Shown: positions 1 through 6,405 of the stretch, one piece after another
Position numbering within the stretch: the stretch's first letter is position 1
How the letters are laid out: each line of letters begins with the position of its first letter
Source of the DNA: Anaerolineaceae bacterium 46_22
GTDB lineage: Bacteria > Chloroflexota > Anaerolineae > Anaerolineales > Anaerolineaceae
Direction: 5' to 3'
NCBI GenBank assembly: GCA_001508595.1
Contig: LGHA01000063.1
Location: forward strand, 1 to 7,315
DNA length: 7,315 bases
Translations under genes and position numbers: made by a program
Notes under the pieces: generated by a model
The model's input: only the letters and a program-made list of their open reading frames with translations
The model's database searches: none
Told to the model about the DNA's origin: nothing

Positions 1-395
1 AGGAGGGTGCCCATATTGCCCGGGTCCCTGATTTGATCGGCGATCACAATAAAGCTTGGAGATTTTGGCAGGGGTATTGCTTCCCTTTTTAGAACAGCCA
101 GGATGCCCTGGGGAGTCTCGGTGTCGCTGATTTCTGCCATCAATGGGGGGCTAATCTCTGAGATATCTGCATCCGGTTTTCCCTGCAAAGATTTGATCAA
201 TGCCATGCCGCGCTCAGAAAGGCTTTCGTCGTATAAAAGAAATTCAAGCGGCCAATCCACTGAAATGGCTTCTTCGACCAATCGGATCCCTTCGGCAACA
301 AAAGCTGATTCAGCCTTGCGATTTTTGCTGGAAGACTGCAAGCTTCGGACAAGTTTAATCTTGCTGTTGCTGGAGGATGTGATCATTTCCGACAT
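1..395 (-). CDS. TrmH/SpoU-family RNA 2'-O-ribose methyltransferase (3' end missing)
   Basis: Partial gene: the first 131 codons are visible and the frame runs open off the low-coordinate edge. The N-terminus (ITSSSNSKIKLVRSL, then RKAESAFVAEGIRLVEEA) matches the small substrate-binding domain that precedes the SPOUT fold in TrmH/SpoU enzymes. TPQGILAV (about residues 94-101) is the usual end of that domain. FIVIADQIRDPGNMGT (about 115-130) is the first strand and motif 1 of the SPOUT catalytic domain. The SAM-binding knot motifs 2 and 3 would lie outside the window. Family members methylate the 2'-OH of a nucleotide in 23S rRNA or tRNA in the cytoplasm; the target cannot be decided here. The ATG at 395 follows a good ribosome-binding site (GGGAAGGA, about 5 bases upstream). 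It lies 46 bases after the phosphoesterase gene, so co-transcription is likely. Family call is secure; rlmB or tsnR-like identity is not. Confidence 0.9.
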   Translation of the reverse strand, partial: MSEMITSSSNSKIKLVRSLQSSSKNRKAESAFVAEGIRLVEEAISVDWPLEFLLYDESLSERGMALIKSLQGKPDADISEISPPLMAEISDTETPQGILAVLKREAIPLPKSPSFIVIADQIRDPGNMGTL

Positions 396-441
396 ATTTT
401 TCCTTCCCTAATTAAAATCAAGGGCACTGCTTCAACCCGAA

Positions 442-1059
442 TTATATTTCATTTGAAGATATCAGGCGGCTCATTTTGTCACGGATGACATTCTTGGGAC
501 CGAAAAATTGCGTTCGGATCAAGCCCTCAACTGTGATGCTCAGTATCCCATATTGCGGCTTGAAATTATTATAACGGCAGGGATAAGCGACACCGGGGTT
601 AAATAATAACTGTCCATTAACCCATCTGGCGGTTTGATGATGGGTGTGACCAAAAACGATGATGTCTGCATTGGGATAATCCTGGTGCAATTGCCTGTAA
701 TAGCGGTCGAAGAGATAGCCCTCACGAAAATAGGAAAATTTGTCGATCAGATAATGCAGTAAAGAACGGTGTCCGTGGGCAAGGACGATTTTCAGATTAT
801 TGACATTCAGCGTCTGATGTTTTGGCAGATGCATCCCAAATAAAATATCCCGGTTGCCCTGAACAATTGTTACAGGAGCGATTTCCTCCAGCTTTCGAAC
901 GACCTTCCAGCTGGAGGCATCCCCGGCATGCAGGATGTGATCGACTGGGTGGATTTTGAAAGCATCCAGTATTTCAGGCTGCAGGTGCCTGGCGCGATCG
1001 GGAACATGTGTGTCCGCAAGCACCCCGAAGGTGACTGTTTTGGGTTCAGCGGGCATCAT
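442..1059 (-). CDS. YfcE/MJ0936-type metallophosphoesterase
   Basis: A 205-residue calcineurin-like phosphoesterase of the YfcE/MJ0936 group (COG0622 type), expected to be a cytoplasmic dimetal phosphodiesterase. All metal-binding motifs are visible in order: ADTH (D16, H18), HAGD (D47), QGNRD (N69), AHGH (H95) and FGHTHH (H138, H140), followed by NPG (154-156). The family often has NPGS; here the next residue is valine. Compared with compact members of about 160-180 residues, it carries an aromatic, Tyr/Phe-rich insertion at about 98-128 and a basic C-terminal tail. The physiological substrate is unknown for most of the family. Two ATG codons are adjacent (1059 and 1056); either could be used. 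The start overlaps the end of the MFS gene by 14 bases in another frame, which suggests translational coupling. The ribosome-binding site is weak (AAAGAGA). Confidence 0.93.
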   Translation of the reverse strand: MMPAEPKTVTFGVLADTHVPDRARHLQPEILDAFKIHPVDHILHAGDASSWKVVRKLEEIAPVTIVQGNRDILFGMHLPKHQTLNVNNLKIVLAHGHRSLLHYLIDKFSYFREGYLFDRYYRQLHQDYPNADIIVFGHTHHQTARWVNGQLLFNPGVAYPCRYNNFKPQYGILSITVEGLIRTQFFGPKNVIRDKMSRLISSNEI

Positions 1060-2272
1060 TCATCTCTTTTTCTTTTGGTCTGAAATAAACCCAGGTCAGA
1101 AATGTGCTGAGGGTGTAGAGCAAGCCGGTTGTGATGAACAGCGGCGAAAAGCCCAGGCGTGTTTGGACAAAGCCCGAAATAAAAATGCCAACCGCCTGAC
1201 CCGTTTGCCAGCCCATACTTCGGACACTGGCGATGGTCGCTTGTTCTTCCGGTTCACTGACTAACATGGCAAAGTTTTCGATCAGTGGAGACGACATCTG
1301 CATGAGAACATTTCGCAGCAAAAGACTGACGGCTGCAAGCCACAGGAAGGGTGAAAAGCCTAATGTGAACAGGAAAAATATGCTCGTAGCTTGTGTCGCA
1401 ACTGTCGGTATGATGCGGCTGTGGGTGATTTTTACCAACCAGGGGGTGGACACTGAACCCAGGAAGACCATCAACGAAGCAAGGCTGAAGATAACACCAA
1501 GAAGATTGTCGCTGATATTAAATTTTCCTCGCAAAAAGACATTTAGATAGGGGATCAGGATTGCCGCGCCAAAGCCTGTTATCAGATTGATCAATGCCAG
1601 CTGCCTGACTACCGGTCGATTGGCTAATTTCTTGAGCAGCTTTCTTGGGAAAATCGGTATCCTTGCATTAAGTCTTTTTTCCTTGTGCTCTCTGATCAAA
1701 AAGGTCGGTATTAAGGCGCTGCTGGCTAAAATGATGCCTGCGGTGATCACCCAGCGATAAGACTCCGCACTGCCCTGGGAATACCCAAGCCAGGTTTCTA
1801 AGAGCCCGGGTATTTGTCCGGCCACTAGATTACCGATCATGTTCGCCAGCGTCAACAAACCAAAACTGAGGCTGAAGATCATGGCTTGATTTTCAGTTTT
1901 GCTGGCTGCCATAATAAACGGCGGACGTGAAACTATAAAGAGCATAATGCCTGCACCCTGAACCAATCCGAAAACAAAAATGAGAACAGGATTGACCAGG
2001 TGGATCTGCATGAACATCCCAATAAACCCAATACTCAGCCCAATCAACATGCTGATCCTTCGACCGATTTGGTCAGAGAGTAAACCGAGCGGCAAGCCAA
2101 AGACTAAGGCTGATAATGGTGTGGCTGATCGGATCAAACCGAGCATATCATTATTGAAGCCAAGGGAAAGGATGTAGAGATTAAAGAACAGGTCCCAAAC
2201 GCTGAATGAAAAGCCATAAAGCAGGGTTGCAAGTAAGAAAAGTTTGGTGTCACGATTAAATTGAATACGCAT
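1046..2272 (-). CDS. MFS transporter, 12-helix, efflux-type (MFS1)
   Basis: A 408-residue integral membrane protein of the major facilitator superfamily. The hydrophobic pattern fits 12 transmembrane helices in two halves, joined by a basic cytoplasmic loop at about residues 193-222 (REHKEKR to the KLLKKLANR stretch). The loop between helices 2 and 3 carries the MFS signature motif A as GLLSDQIGRR (63-72). Length and layout fit proton-driven drug or metabolite exporters, but the substrate cannot be inferred. The ATG at 2272 sits directly before a short amphipathic leader (MRIQFNRDTK) and helix 1. There is no good Shine-Dalgarno sequence close by; an AGGA lies 12 bases upstream, so initiation may be weak or leader-poor. 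It is the first gene of the probable MFS1 - phosphoesterase - methyltransferase operon. It is only distantly similar to the other MFS protein in this window, so a recent duplication is unlikely. Confidence 0.92.
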   Translation of the reverse strand: MRIQFNRDTKLFLLATLLYGFSFSVWDLFFNLYILSLGFNNDMLGLIRSATPLSALVFGLPLGLLSDQIGRRISMLIGLSIGFIGMFMQIHLVNPVLIFVFGLVQGAGIMLFIVSRPPFIMAASKTENQAMIFSLSFGLLTLANMIGNLVAGQIPGLLETWLGYSQGSAESYRWVITAGIILASSALIPTFLIREHKEKRLNARIPIFPRKLLKKLANRPVVRQLALINLITGFGAAILIPYLNVFLRGKFNISDNLLGVIFSLASLMVFLGSVSTPWLVKITHSRIIPTVATQATSIFFLFTLGFSPFLWLAAVSLLLRNVLMQMSSPLIENFAMLVSEPEEQATIASVRSMGWQTGQAVGIFISGFVQTRLGFSPLFITTGLLYTLSTFLTWVYFRPKEKEMNDAR

Positions 2273-2306
2273 GAGGTCAATGAATCCTGAATAAAATTGC
2301 GGGTTG

Positions 2307-2315
2307 ATTTTACCA
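2307..2315 (-). promoter_or_regulatory. Candidate extended -10 promoter for the MFS1 operon
   Basis: On the minus strand the sequence reads TGG TAAAAT, a TGn extended -10 with five of six matches to TATAAT. It lies about 35 bases before the MFS1 start codon and downstream of the preceding gene's terminator, which is where a promoter is needed. No convincing -35 element is found 17 bases upstream (TCCTAA), so this is a tentative call. Confidence 0.35.
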
Positions 2316-2404
2316 TGAGAGGCTATTAATTAGGACGAATTCTATGAAAACTACGCGAGTTTAGAGGATCCGGGAGTCAATAATTCATACCGTCGTTCTT
2401 AAAT

Positions 2405-2452
2405 AAAAAACACTTTTCGTTCCACTCTGATCGAGGGTGAAAAGTGTTTTTT
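2405..2452 (-). terminator. Rho-independent terminator after GNAT1
   Basis: A perfect 14-bp inverted repeat (AAAAAACACTTTTC at 2405-2418 and GAAAAGTGTTTTTT at 2439-2452) with a 20-base loop. It starts 23 bases past the GNAT1 stop codon. On the minus strand the stem ends in TTTTTT followed by ATTT. The symmetric A/T tracts could let it work in both directions, but only minus-strand genes flank it. The stem is A/T-rich, so efficiency is uncertain. Confidence 0.8.
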
Positions 2453-2475
2453 GAATGTGGGTTAGCGTTTACGGA

Positions 2476-3489
2476 TCAAGAATTGGTAAATTCTTTTCTG
2501 TAAGTCATCATGGTCTTATCTTTGTGATAGCCCAAACTTGTGTAAAGCTTCAGCGCACCTGTCGGGTTGTTCGTGTCCACGCCCAGTGCTACTTCTTTCA
2601 TCCCAAGGGCTTTGTGCGTATGCATACTGCGTATGATGAGCGCCCTGGCAATCCCTTTACGCCGCCATTCGCGATGTGTGGTAATTTCCTCTGTCCAGCC
2701 GCGTTTTTTATTGTATTTTTTGTTGTAATCACGATCGATAAAATTCAAAACACTGCCGACAACATCATCACCATGCCATGCGACCTGCCAGAGATAGGGT
2801 TGAAAATATTTTGATTCTTTATAGCCTTTAAAGCTCACTTCACCAGGGTCTGTGAAACCCCAGTGGTCGCGAAAAGCTTCGGTGGACGCATCCCAAATCT
2901 TCCGAACATCTTCGGATTTTACAGGGCGTGTTTCGACACCTTCAGGCAGGTCTGATGAGGGGATATCCTTCAGGGATCGTGACATTTCAATGAAATACCG
3001 TACTGGTTGATAGTTTTTCCTTTCGATGATTTGATTAAACCAGGGTTTCAATTCATTACTGTATGTTTGGAAGAATCTTTTGTGTCCATGCGGATGCACC
3101 TTCGAAATTTCACGCAAGCGATTTTCACACCAATCAATCATAAAATCTTCGATGCCCAGGTTTCGCCACTCGGGTCGAATATGCACAAAATGCGAGTAGA
3201 TAGTGTCTTCAGAGGCTTCCTCTAAACTCCAATCGACACGAGAATAGGCGACAAGCGTTCCGTTCACCTCTGCAAAGCACATATCATTTTGAGGATTGGA
3301 ATTTTTCAAATGCTTGTAATCGTTTTTAATGTCGAACACTGTCATTGACTCTTCGTCATGATCAGCGGAAGCAGCCGCCTCAATGATGTCAAGCATTAAG
3401 GGGAAATCGGATTCACCCTGAAAACCCCGAAATTCAAGACCATCGATCTCTGGTATTCTTTCTAATAAATTATTGATTCTTACTTTCAT
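2476..3489 (-). CDS. Tandem-GNAT N-acetyltransferase (GNAT1)
   Basis: A 337-residue protein made of two GNAT (acetyl-CoA-dependent N-acetyltransferase) halves. The C-terminal half (about 183-337) is the better preserved: its motif A reads REWRRKGIAR (273-282), giving the R-x-x-G-x-A pyrophosphate-binding turn, followed by ALGVDTNNPTGALKLYTSLG (301-320), a standard motif B region. The N-terminal half has a degenerate turn, EWRNLGIE (107-114), with Glu where Gly/Ala is normal, so it may be structural only. The two-domain size resembles mycothiol-synthase-like and other double-GNAT enzymes; the substrate amine is unknown. The ATG at 3489 has a clear GGAG seven bases upstream. It follows MFS2 after 188 bases that hold no recognisable gene, terminator or strong promoter, and it is followed by a terminator. 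It is paralogous to the GNAT at 5001-6017. Confidence 0.9.
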   Translation of the reverse strand: MKVRINNLLERIPEIDGLEFRGFQGESDFPLMLDIIEAAASADHDEESMTVFDIKNDYKHLKNSNPQNDMCFAEVNGTLVAYSRVDWSLEEASEDTIYSHFVHIRPEWRNLGIEDFMIDWCENRLREISKVHPHGHKRFFQTYSNELKPWFNQIIERKNYQPVRYFIEMSRSLKDIPSSDLPEGVETRPVKSEDVRKIWDASTEAFRDHWGFTDPGEVSFKGYKESKYFQPYLWQVAWHGDDVVGSVLNFIDRDYNKKYNKKRGWTEEITTHREWRRKGIARALIIRSMHTHKALGMKEVALGVDTNNPTGALKLYTSLGYHKDKTMMTYRKEFTNS

Positions 3490-3677
3490 TTTCTTACTCC
3501 GTTAATTATTTCAAATGAATTGTGCTGCACGGGGTGATTTTTCCCCGACAGGCATGAAAACATGTGATCCTGAAACAATCGAAGCAAACCTCACATTGCA
3601 TTTCATAAAAAACTTTCGACGCTTCTTTATCGACCTGCTTTCACCTTTTTCACCCTTCAACTGCAGCGCATTTGCCT

Positions 3678-4970
3678 TTATTCTTTTGTATTTTCGTGCT
3701 TGCCATTCGCTTCTGCCGCCCGTTCTAAATCTCGCTCATTCAGCTTGAATTTGAACCATGCTGGCAGAACTGTAACCAATGCGAAGATGGCTGTAATATA
3801 AAATGGTGCTTGTGGGTTGATGGTCTTCCACAGCAAGGACCCAATGGCTGGGGCAGGCAGTGAGAAGATGCCCAGGCTGGCATGGATCAGTCCAAAGCCT
3901 GTTCCCCGGATGCGCTCAGGCAAAACTTTGCTGAGCAGCGATTGGTATGCCGGCGAAAGCAAACCCACACCGACACCAAACAAGGCCCACACCCCAGCGA
4001 ATCCCATAAAGGTCTCAACGTTGATCAGCATCAGCATCGCCACGAATTCTAAGAAGAATCCCAGGGCGATTGCAGCTCGCTCGCTGAATTTATCCGCAAA
4101 CCAGCCGGCGGGGATGGTGGTGATCATCATGGCAATGCCGAAGAATGAATTGAGCCAACCGATTTGCTGAAGGCTCATCCCGCCAATCTCTTCGAGATAA
4201 AGCGGCATCAAACGGAATGACATCGAAAAGGCGATATCACGTACACCGTCCGTCAGCAGCAGCCATGTCAGTACGCCGCCTGCCAGGGCAAGCCCCAGAA
4301 TGGTTTTCATGTTCATCTTCAAGGACGTAAACGAAAACTCACCATTGGCGTTTTGCCCACGACTTTTACTGGCTTTTTTTGCCAGAAAGAGGCGGATTGT
4401 TGTTGCAATCAAGTAAATCCCTGCAGCAACGGTCAGCATGACCCGGAAGCCGTACGTATCCGCCAGCCAACCGGCCAGGGGTGGACCAACGACGGTCACC
4501 ACGGTATAGATCGTGTCTGTGATGCCGTATACCTTTCCCCTGTTCTCCTCATCGGTCTCCTCGGCAATAAATGCTCCAAAGCTGGGTCCGATCAGGGAGC
4601 GGGTAACCGAGTTCAAGCCTTCAGAAAGGTAGAGCCACTGCCAGGTGGGTACGAAGATGGGACTGACAAATGCACCGACACCGATCACGCTGCCAATGGC
4701 GATGCTTTTCAGACGACCGATGGTATCCGAGACCCAGCCGCCCAAAACCTGCAGCACCAGGGGAATGATTTGCGAAATCGTGAAAAATAAACCGATCTGC
4801 ATCACATCCGCCCCAAGGTGTTTGAGGTAAAGGGGCAGCATCGTGGCGTACATTTCCGAGGCAATATTAGCAAACACCATCGCCGCCATGAACACGATCA
4901 GGGTGTTGGACAGCATTCGGGTTTTGGTGTTTGTTTTAGTTAAGATTTCTTTTGTTTCCAGTGTTTCCAT
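3678..4970 (-). CDS. MFS transporter, 12-helix, efflux-type (MFS2)
   Basis: A 430-residue major facilitator superfamily protein with 12 predicted helices. Motif A is visible in the first half as GGWVSDTIGRLKS (77-89), and its counterpart in the second half is GWFADKFSER (289-298). The paired cytoplasmic signatures ENRGKVYGI (142-150) and ERIRGTGFG (352-360) precede helices 5 and 11. A polar loop at about 196-220 joins the halves. This pattern is typical of multidrug or metabolite exporters; the cargo cannot be deduced. The N-terminus (about 19 residues) and C-terminus are polar and charged, as expected for cytoplasmic tails. The gene starts 30 bases after the GNAT2 stop codon with a weak AAGAAG ribosome-binding site, so it is probably co-transcribed with GNAT2. 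Its position between two paralogous acetyltransferases suggests that they share a substrate or a stress response (inference). Confidence 0.93.
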   Translation of the reverse strand: METLETKEILTKTNTKTRMLSNTLIVFMAAMVFANIASEMYATMLPLYLKHLGADVMQIGLFFTISQIIPLVLQVLGGWVSDTIGRLKSIAIGSVIGVGAFVSPIFVPTWQWLYLSEGLNSVTRSLIGPSFGAFIAEETDEENRGKVYGITDTIYTVVTVVGPPLAGWLADTYGFRVMLTVAAGIYLIATTIRLFLAKKASKSRGQNANGEFSFTSLKMNMKTILGLALAGGVLTWLLLTDGVRDIAFSMSFRLMPLYLEEIGGMSLQQIGWLNSFFGIAMMITTIPAGWFADKFSERAAIALGFFLEFVAMLMLINVETFMGFAGVWALFGVGVGLLSPAYQSLLSKVLPERIRGTGFGLIHASLGIFSLPAPAIGSLLWKTINPQAPFYITAIFALVTVLPAWFKFKLNERDLERAAEANGKHENTKE

Positions 4971-5000
4971 AATAAATCTTCTTTAAAAAAATCCCTTGAA

Positions 5001-6017
5001 CTAAGATGATGAAATTTCTTTCGTCATCAAATCCTTACCAGGTCGCAGTTCGAGCTCGTAGGTATCATATTTTTGTGTGACGTGCATGCCGGCTTTTTCG
5101 TAAAGCCTGGTCGCATTGGTCAGGCTGTCAGCATCCACACCCAGACCAGCCCGTTTCTTGCCGCGCTGATAAAATTCATTGAAGGCGGTCAACAACAGCG
5201 CCATGCCCAGTCCTTTTTTACGCCAGGGCTTCCGAACACATAATTGGCTGACCCATGCCATATCCGGGTCTTCGGTCATTTTGCCTGAGTTTCGGCAAAT
5301 CCCTGCGATTTGATCCCCGTCCTTGGCTAAAAACCAGAGCGTGGGGTCAAAATCCTTGTTGTTCTGGATGTAGTGCTCCCACTGCGGCAAAACGTCTACA
5401 ATGGGTCGTTCGACAAAACCCCAATGATCACTGAAACCATCTTCCAGGGCGATTAACGCGTCTTTCAATTCCTTTTCAAGGTCAATGCTTACGATTCGCA
5501 AGCCTTCAGGGATGACTGGCTGCTGCGGCGGATGGTCAAATTCAATCATCATCCGGTAATAATTTCGGACGAGCTGGTACCCATATTGGCACAGTGCAGC
5601 ATTTCGCTGCTTATCTTGGCTTGGCGTTCCATGATTGATGACAACCCTGGCATTTTCAGGTGCAAGGGATACCCGGTTTCGGGCGCAATCCTCAGCCCAG
5701 GTAAGCATAGCATTGTAGAGGCTTTCATCCCAGTGATTCGGGTGTAAAACACCCCAAACATACTTGGTAACATGCGGTTCCGTGAGATCATAGACGTCAA
5801 TATAGCCAATTATGTTCCCCTGGCTGTCTTCAACAACCCGGGCAATCTCTTCCAGGTCAACGCCAGGCGCTGTCCAATCGTTTATCATTTCATCCAGTTC
5901 GGAATCCTTCCAACCGTAGATATGCTGAGAATAAGCATTGAAAAGATCGACAACCGCCTGCCCATCATCCAGGGTAAAGGGGCGGATTTTTGTTTTTGTA
6001 TTTGTTGTGTAAAACAT
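5001..6017 (-). CDS. Tandem-GNAT N-acetyltransferase (GNAT2)
   Basis: A 338-residue cytoplasmic protein of two GNAT halves. The C-terminal half (about 172-328) has motif A as RKPWRKKGLGMAL (262-274), with the R-x-x-G-x-G acetyl-CoA turn, then LGVDADSLTNATRLYEKAG (292-310). The N-terminal half (about 10-160) lacks that turn: the equivalent stretch is LHPNHWDESL (91-100), so only one acetyl-CoA site looks intact. It aligns along its C-terminal half with GNAT1: F-x-DHWGF (195-201 here, 206-212 there), an LW-x-x-A-x-x-GD stretch, WR-x-KG, LGVD and LY all coincide. The ATG at 6017 has a strong AAGGAG eight bases upstream. Upstream lie two tandem terminators and a structured segment, so expression may be attenuated. 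Substrate unknown; the second acetyltransferase of the GNAT-MFS-GNAT cassette. Confidence 0.9.
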   Translation of the reverse strand: MFYTTNTKTKIRPFTLDDGQAVVDLFNAYSQHIYGWKDSELDEMINDWTAPGVDLEEIARVVEDSQGNIIGYIDVYDLTEPHVTKYVWGVLHPNHWDESLYNAMLTWAEDCARNRVSLAPENARVVINHGTPSQDKQRNAALCQYGYQLVRNYYRMMIEFDHPPQQPVIPEGLRIVSIDLEKELKDALIALEDGFSDHWGFVERPIVDVLPQWEHYIQNNKDFDPTLWFLAKDGDQIAGICRNSGKMTEDPDMAWVSQLCVRKPWRKKGLGMALLLTAFNEFYQRGKKRAGLGVDADSLTNATRLYEKAGMHVTQKYDTYELELRPGKDLMTKEISSS

Positions 6018-6070
6018 TTTTTCTTCTCCTTCTTACATTTCACTTCTTGTTTCATCCAATCCCGTTAGCG

Positions 6071-6108
6071 AATTAAAAAACCACGGGTTTTGGCGTTCCC
6101 GTGGTTTT
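6071..6108 (-). terminator. Intrinsic terminator T2 (distal of a tandem pair)
   Basis: An 11-bp perfect inverted repeat (AAAACCACGGG at 6077-6087 and CCCGTGGTTTT at 6098-6108) with a 10-base loop. On the minus strand the GC stem is followed by six T then AATT, a good terminator; on the plus strand the T tract is only four. It ends about 60 bases before the GNAT2 start codon, so a transcript from upstream must read through it to express GNAT2. Its arms share CCACGGG/CCCGTGG with the neighbouring terminator. Confidence 0.75.
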
Positions 6109-6130
6109 AAGGCAATTAAGCGTATTCTGA

Positions 6131-6167
6131 AAATAAAAAAGCCACGGGATTGGAGCTTGCCCATGGC
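6131..6167 (-). terminator. Intrinsic terminator T1 (proximal of a tandem pair)
   Basis: An 8-bp stem (GCCACGGG at 6141-6148 and CCCATGGC at 6160-6167) with an 11-base loop, followed on the minus strand by TTTTTTATTTT. One position is a G.U wobble when read as minus-strand RNA but an A.C mismatch as plus-strand RNA, which together with the T tract supports minus-strand use. It is the first minus-strand terminator downstream of the CAP/LysM gene and of the promoter at 6360-6389. Confidence 0.7.
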
Positions 6168-6188
6168 CGTTGGTGTGAATTTAGGTTA

Positions 6189-6327
6189 AGCTAAATTTAT
6201 TTGGGCAGACTCCGCGCAGGTAAATTAACGCCGATAAGATCGGTGGATTTGCTGCGTAGCATTGTGTATGTGTAAAATGCATTGCTCATGCGCGTACTGC
6301 CTTTCTTGTAAGTTTCCAAATTTAGCT
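6189..6327. ncRNA. Candidate structured RNA, strand undecided
   Basis: A 139-base block with nested complementarity and no open frame. Closing stem: AGCTAAATTT (6189-6198) with AAATTTAGCT (6318-6327), perfect over 10 bp. Then GGCAG (6204-6208) with CTGCC (6297-6301), and CGCGCA (6213-6218) with TGCGCG (6289-6294). Inside these are two hairpins, CGCCGAT/ATCGGTG (6229-6235/6239-6245) and GCATT/AATGC (6259-6263/6276-6280), making a three-way junction. Plus-strand reading is favoured by two pairs that are G.U on that strand but A.C on the other (6203-6302 and 6230-6244) and by an abutting plus-strand terminator. Minus-strand reading is favoured by the near-consensus promoter at 6360-6389 and terminator T1 downstream. 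I do not recognise it as tmRNA, RNase P, SRP, a T-box or a common riboswitch. A 6S-like rod is possible but unproven. Confidence 0.45.
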
Positions 6328-6349
6328 CGCCTGAATTCAGGCGTTTTTT
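6328..6349 (+). terminator. Plus-strand intrinsic terminator
   Basis: The palindrome CGCCTGAATTCAGGCG (6-bp GC-rich stem, AATT loop) is followed on the plus strand by six T. On the minus strand the hairpin is followed by AGCTAAATTTGG, not a T tract, so its polarity is plus. No plus-strand protein gene precedes it, but the structured block at 6189-6327 directly abuts it, so it may form that RNA's 3' end. It could also block antisense transcription into the CAP/LysM gene. Confidence 0.65.
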
Positions 6350-6359
6350 GATCGTTACG

Positions 6360-6389
6360 AGTTTATCATAAAAAGTTAGTTTTTGTCAA
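6360..6389 (-). promoter_or_regulatory. Sigma-70-type promoter, near consensus
   Basis: On the minus strand there is a perfect -35 TTGACA (6389-6384), an 18-base spacer and a -10 TAAACT (6365-6360) preceded by TGA, a TGn extended -10. Transcription would start near 6353 and run through the structured block, T1 and T2 towards GNAT2, giving a leader of about 335 bases. It lies 16 bases past the CAP/LysM stop codon. This is the best promoter match I found in the window. Confidence 0.6.
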
Positions 6390-6405
6390 GAGGAATTTTG
6401 AGATG

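Noticed and set aside
2455..2814. A 119-codon plus-strand frame with a hydrophobic stretch
   Set aside because: It is antisense to the conserved C-terminal GNAT domain of GNAT1, which carries clear motifs.
3530..3547. CGGGG/CCCCG hairpin between MFS2 and GNAT1
   Set aside because: Only five base pairs and no T tract follows on either strand, so it is not a convincing terminator.
4353..4790. A 145-codon open frame on the plus strand
   Set aside because: It lies wholly antisense to MFS2, has no recognisable domain or ribosome-binding site, and its composition follows from the codons of the real gene.
4910..6017. Similar N-terminal strings TNTKTK (GNAT2) and TNTKTR (MFS2)
   Set aside because: Short, low-complexity and A-rich near the start codons; more likely composition than homology or a repeat.
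6189..6327. MITE-like element with 10-bp terminal inverted repeats
   Set aside because: No target-site duplication flanks the repeats, and the complementarity continues inward as nested stems, which fits an RNA fold better than a transposon remnant.
6018..6405. CRISPR, tRNA, T-box or common riboswitch
   Set aside because: There are no spaced direct repeats, no cloverleaf or CCA end, no T-box TGGNACCGCG-type sequence and no familiar riboswitch core. Two similar terminators are the only repeat.
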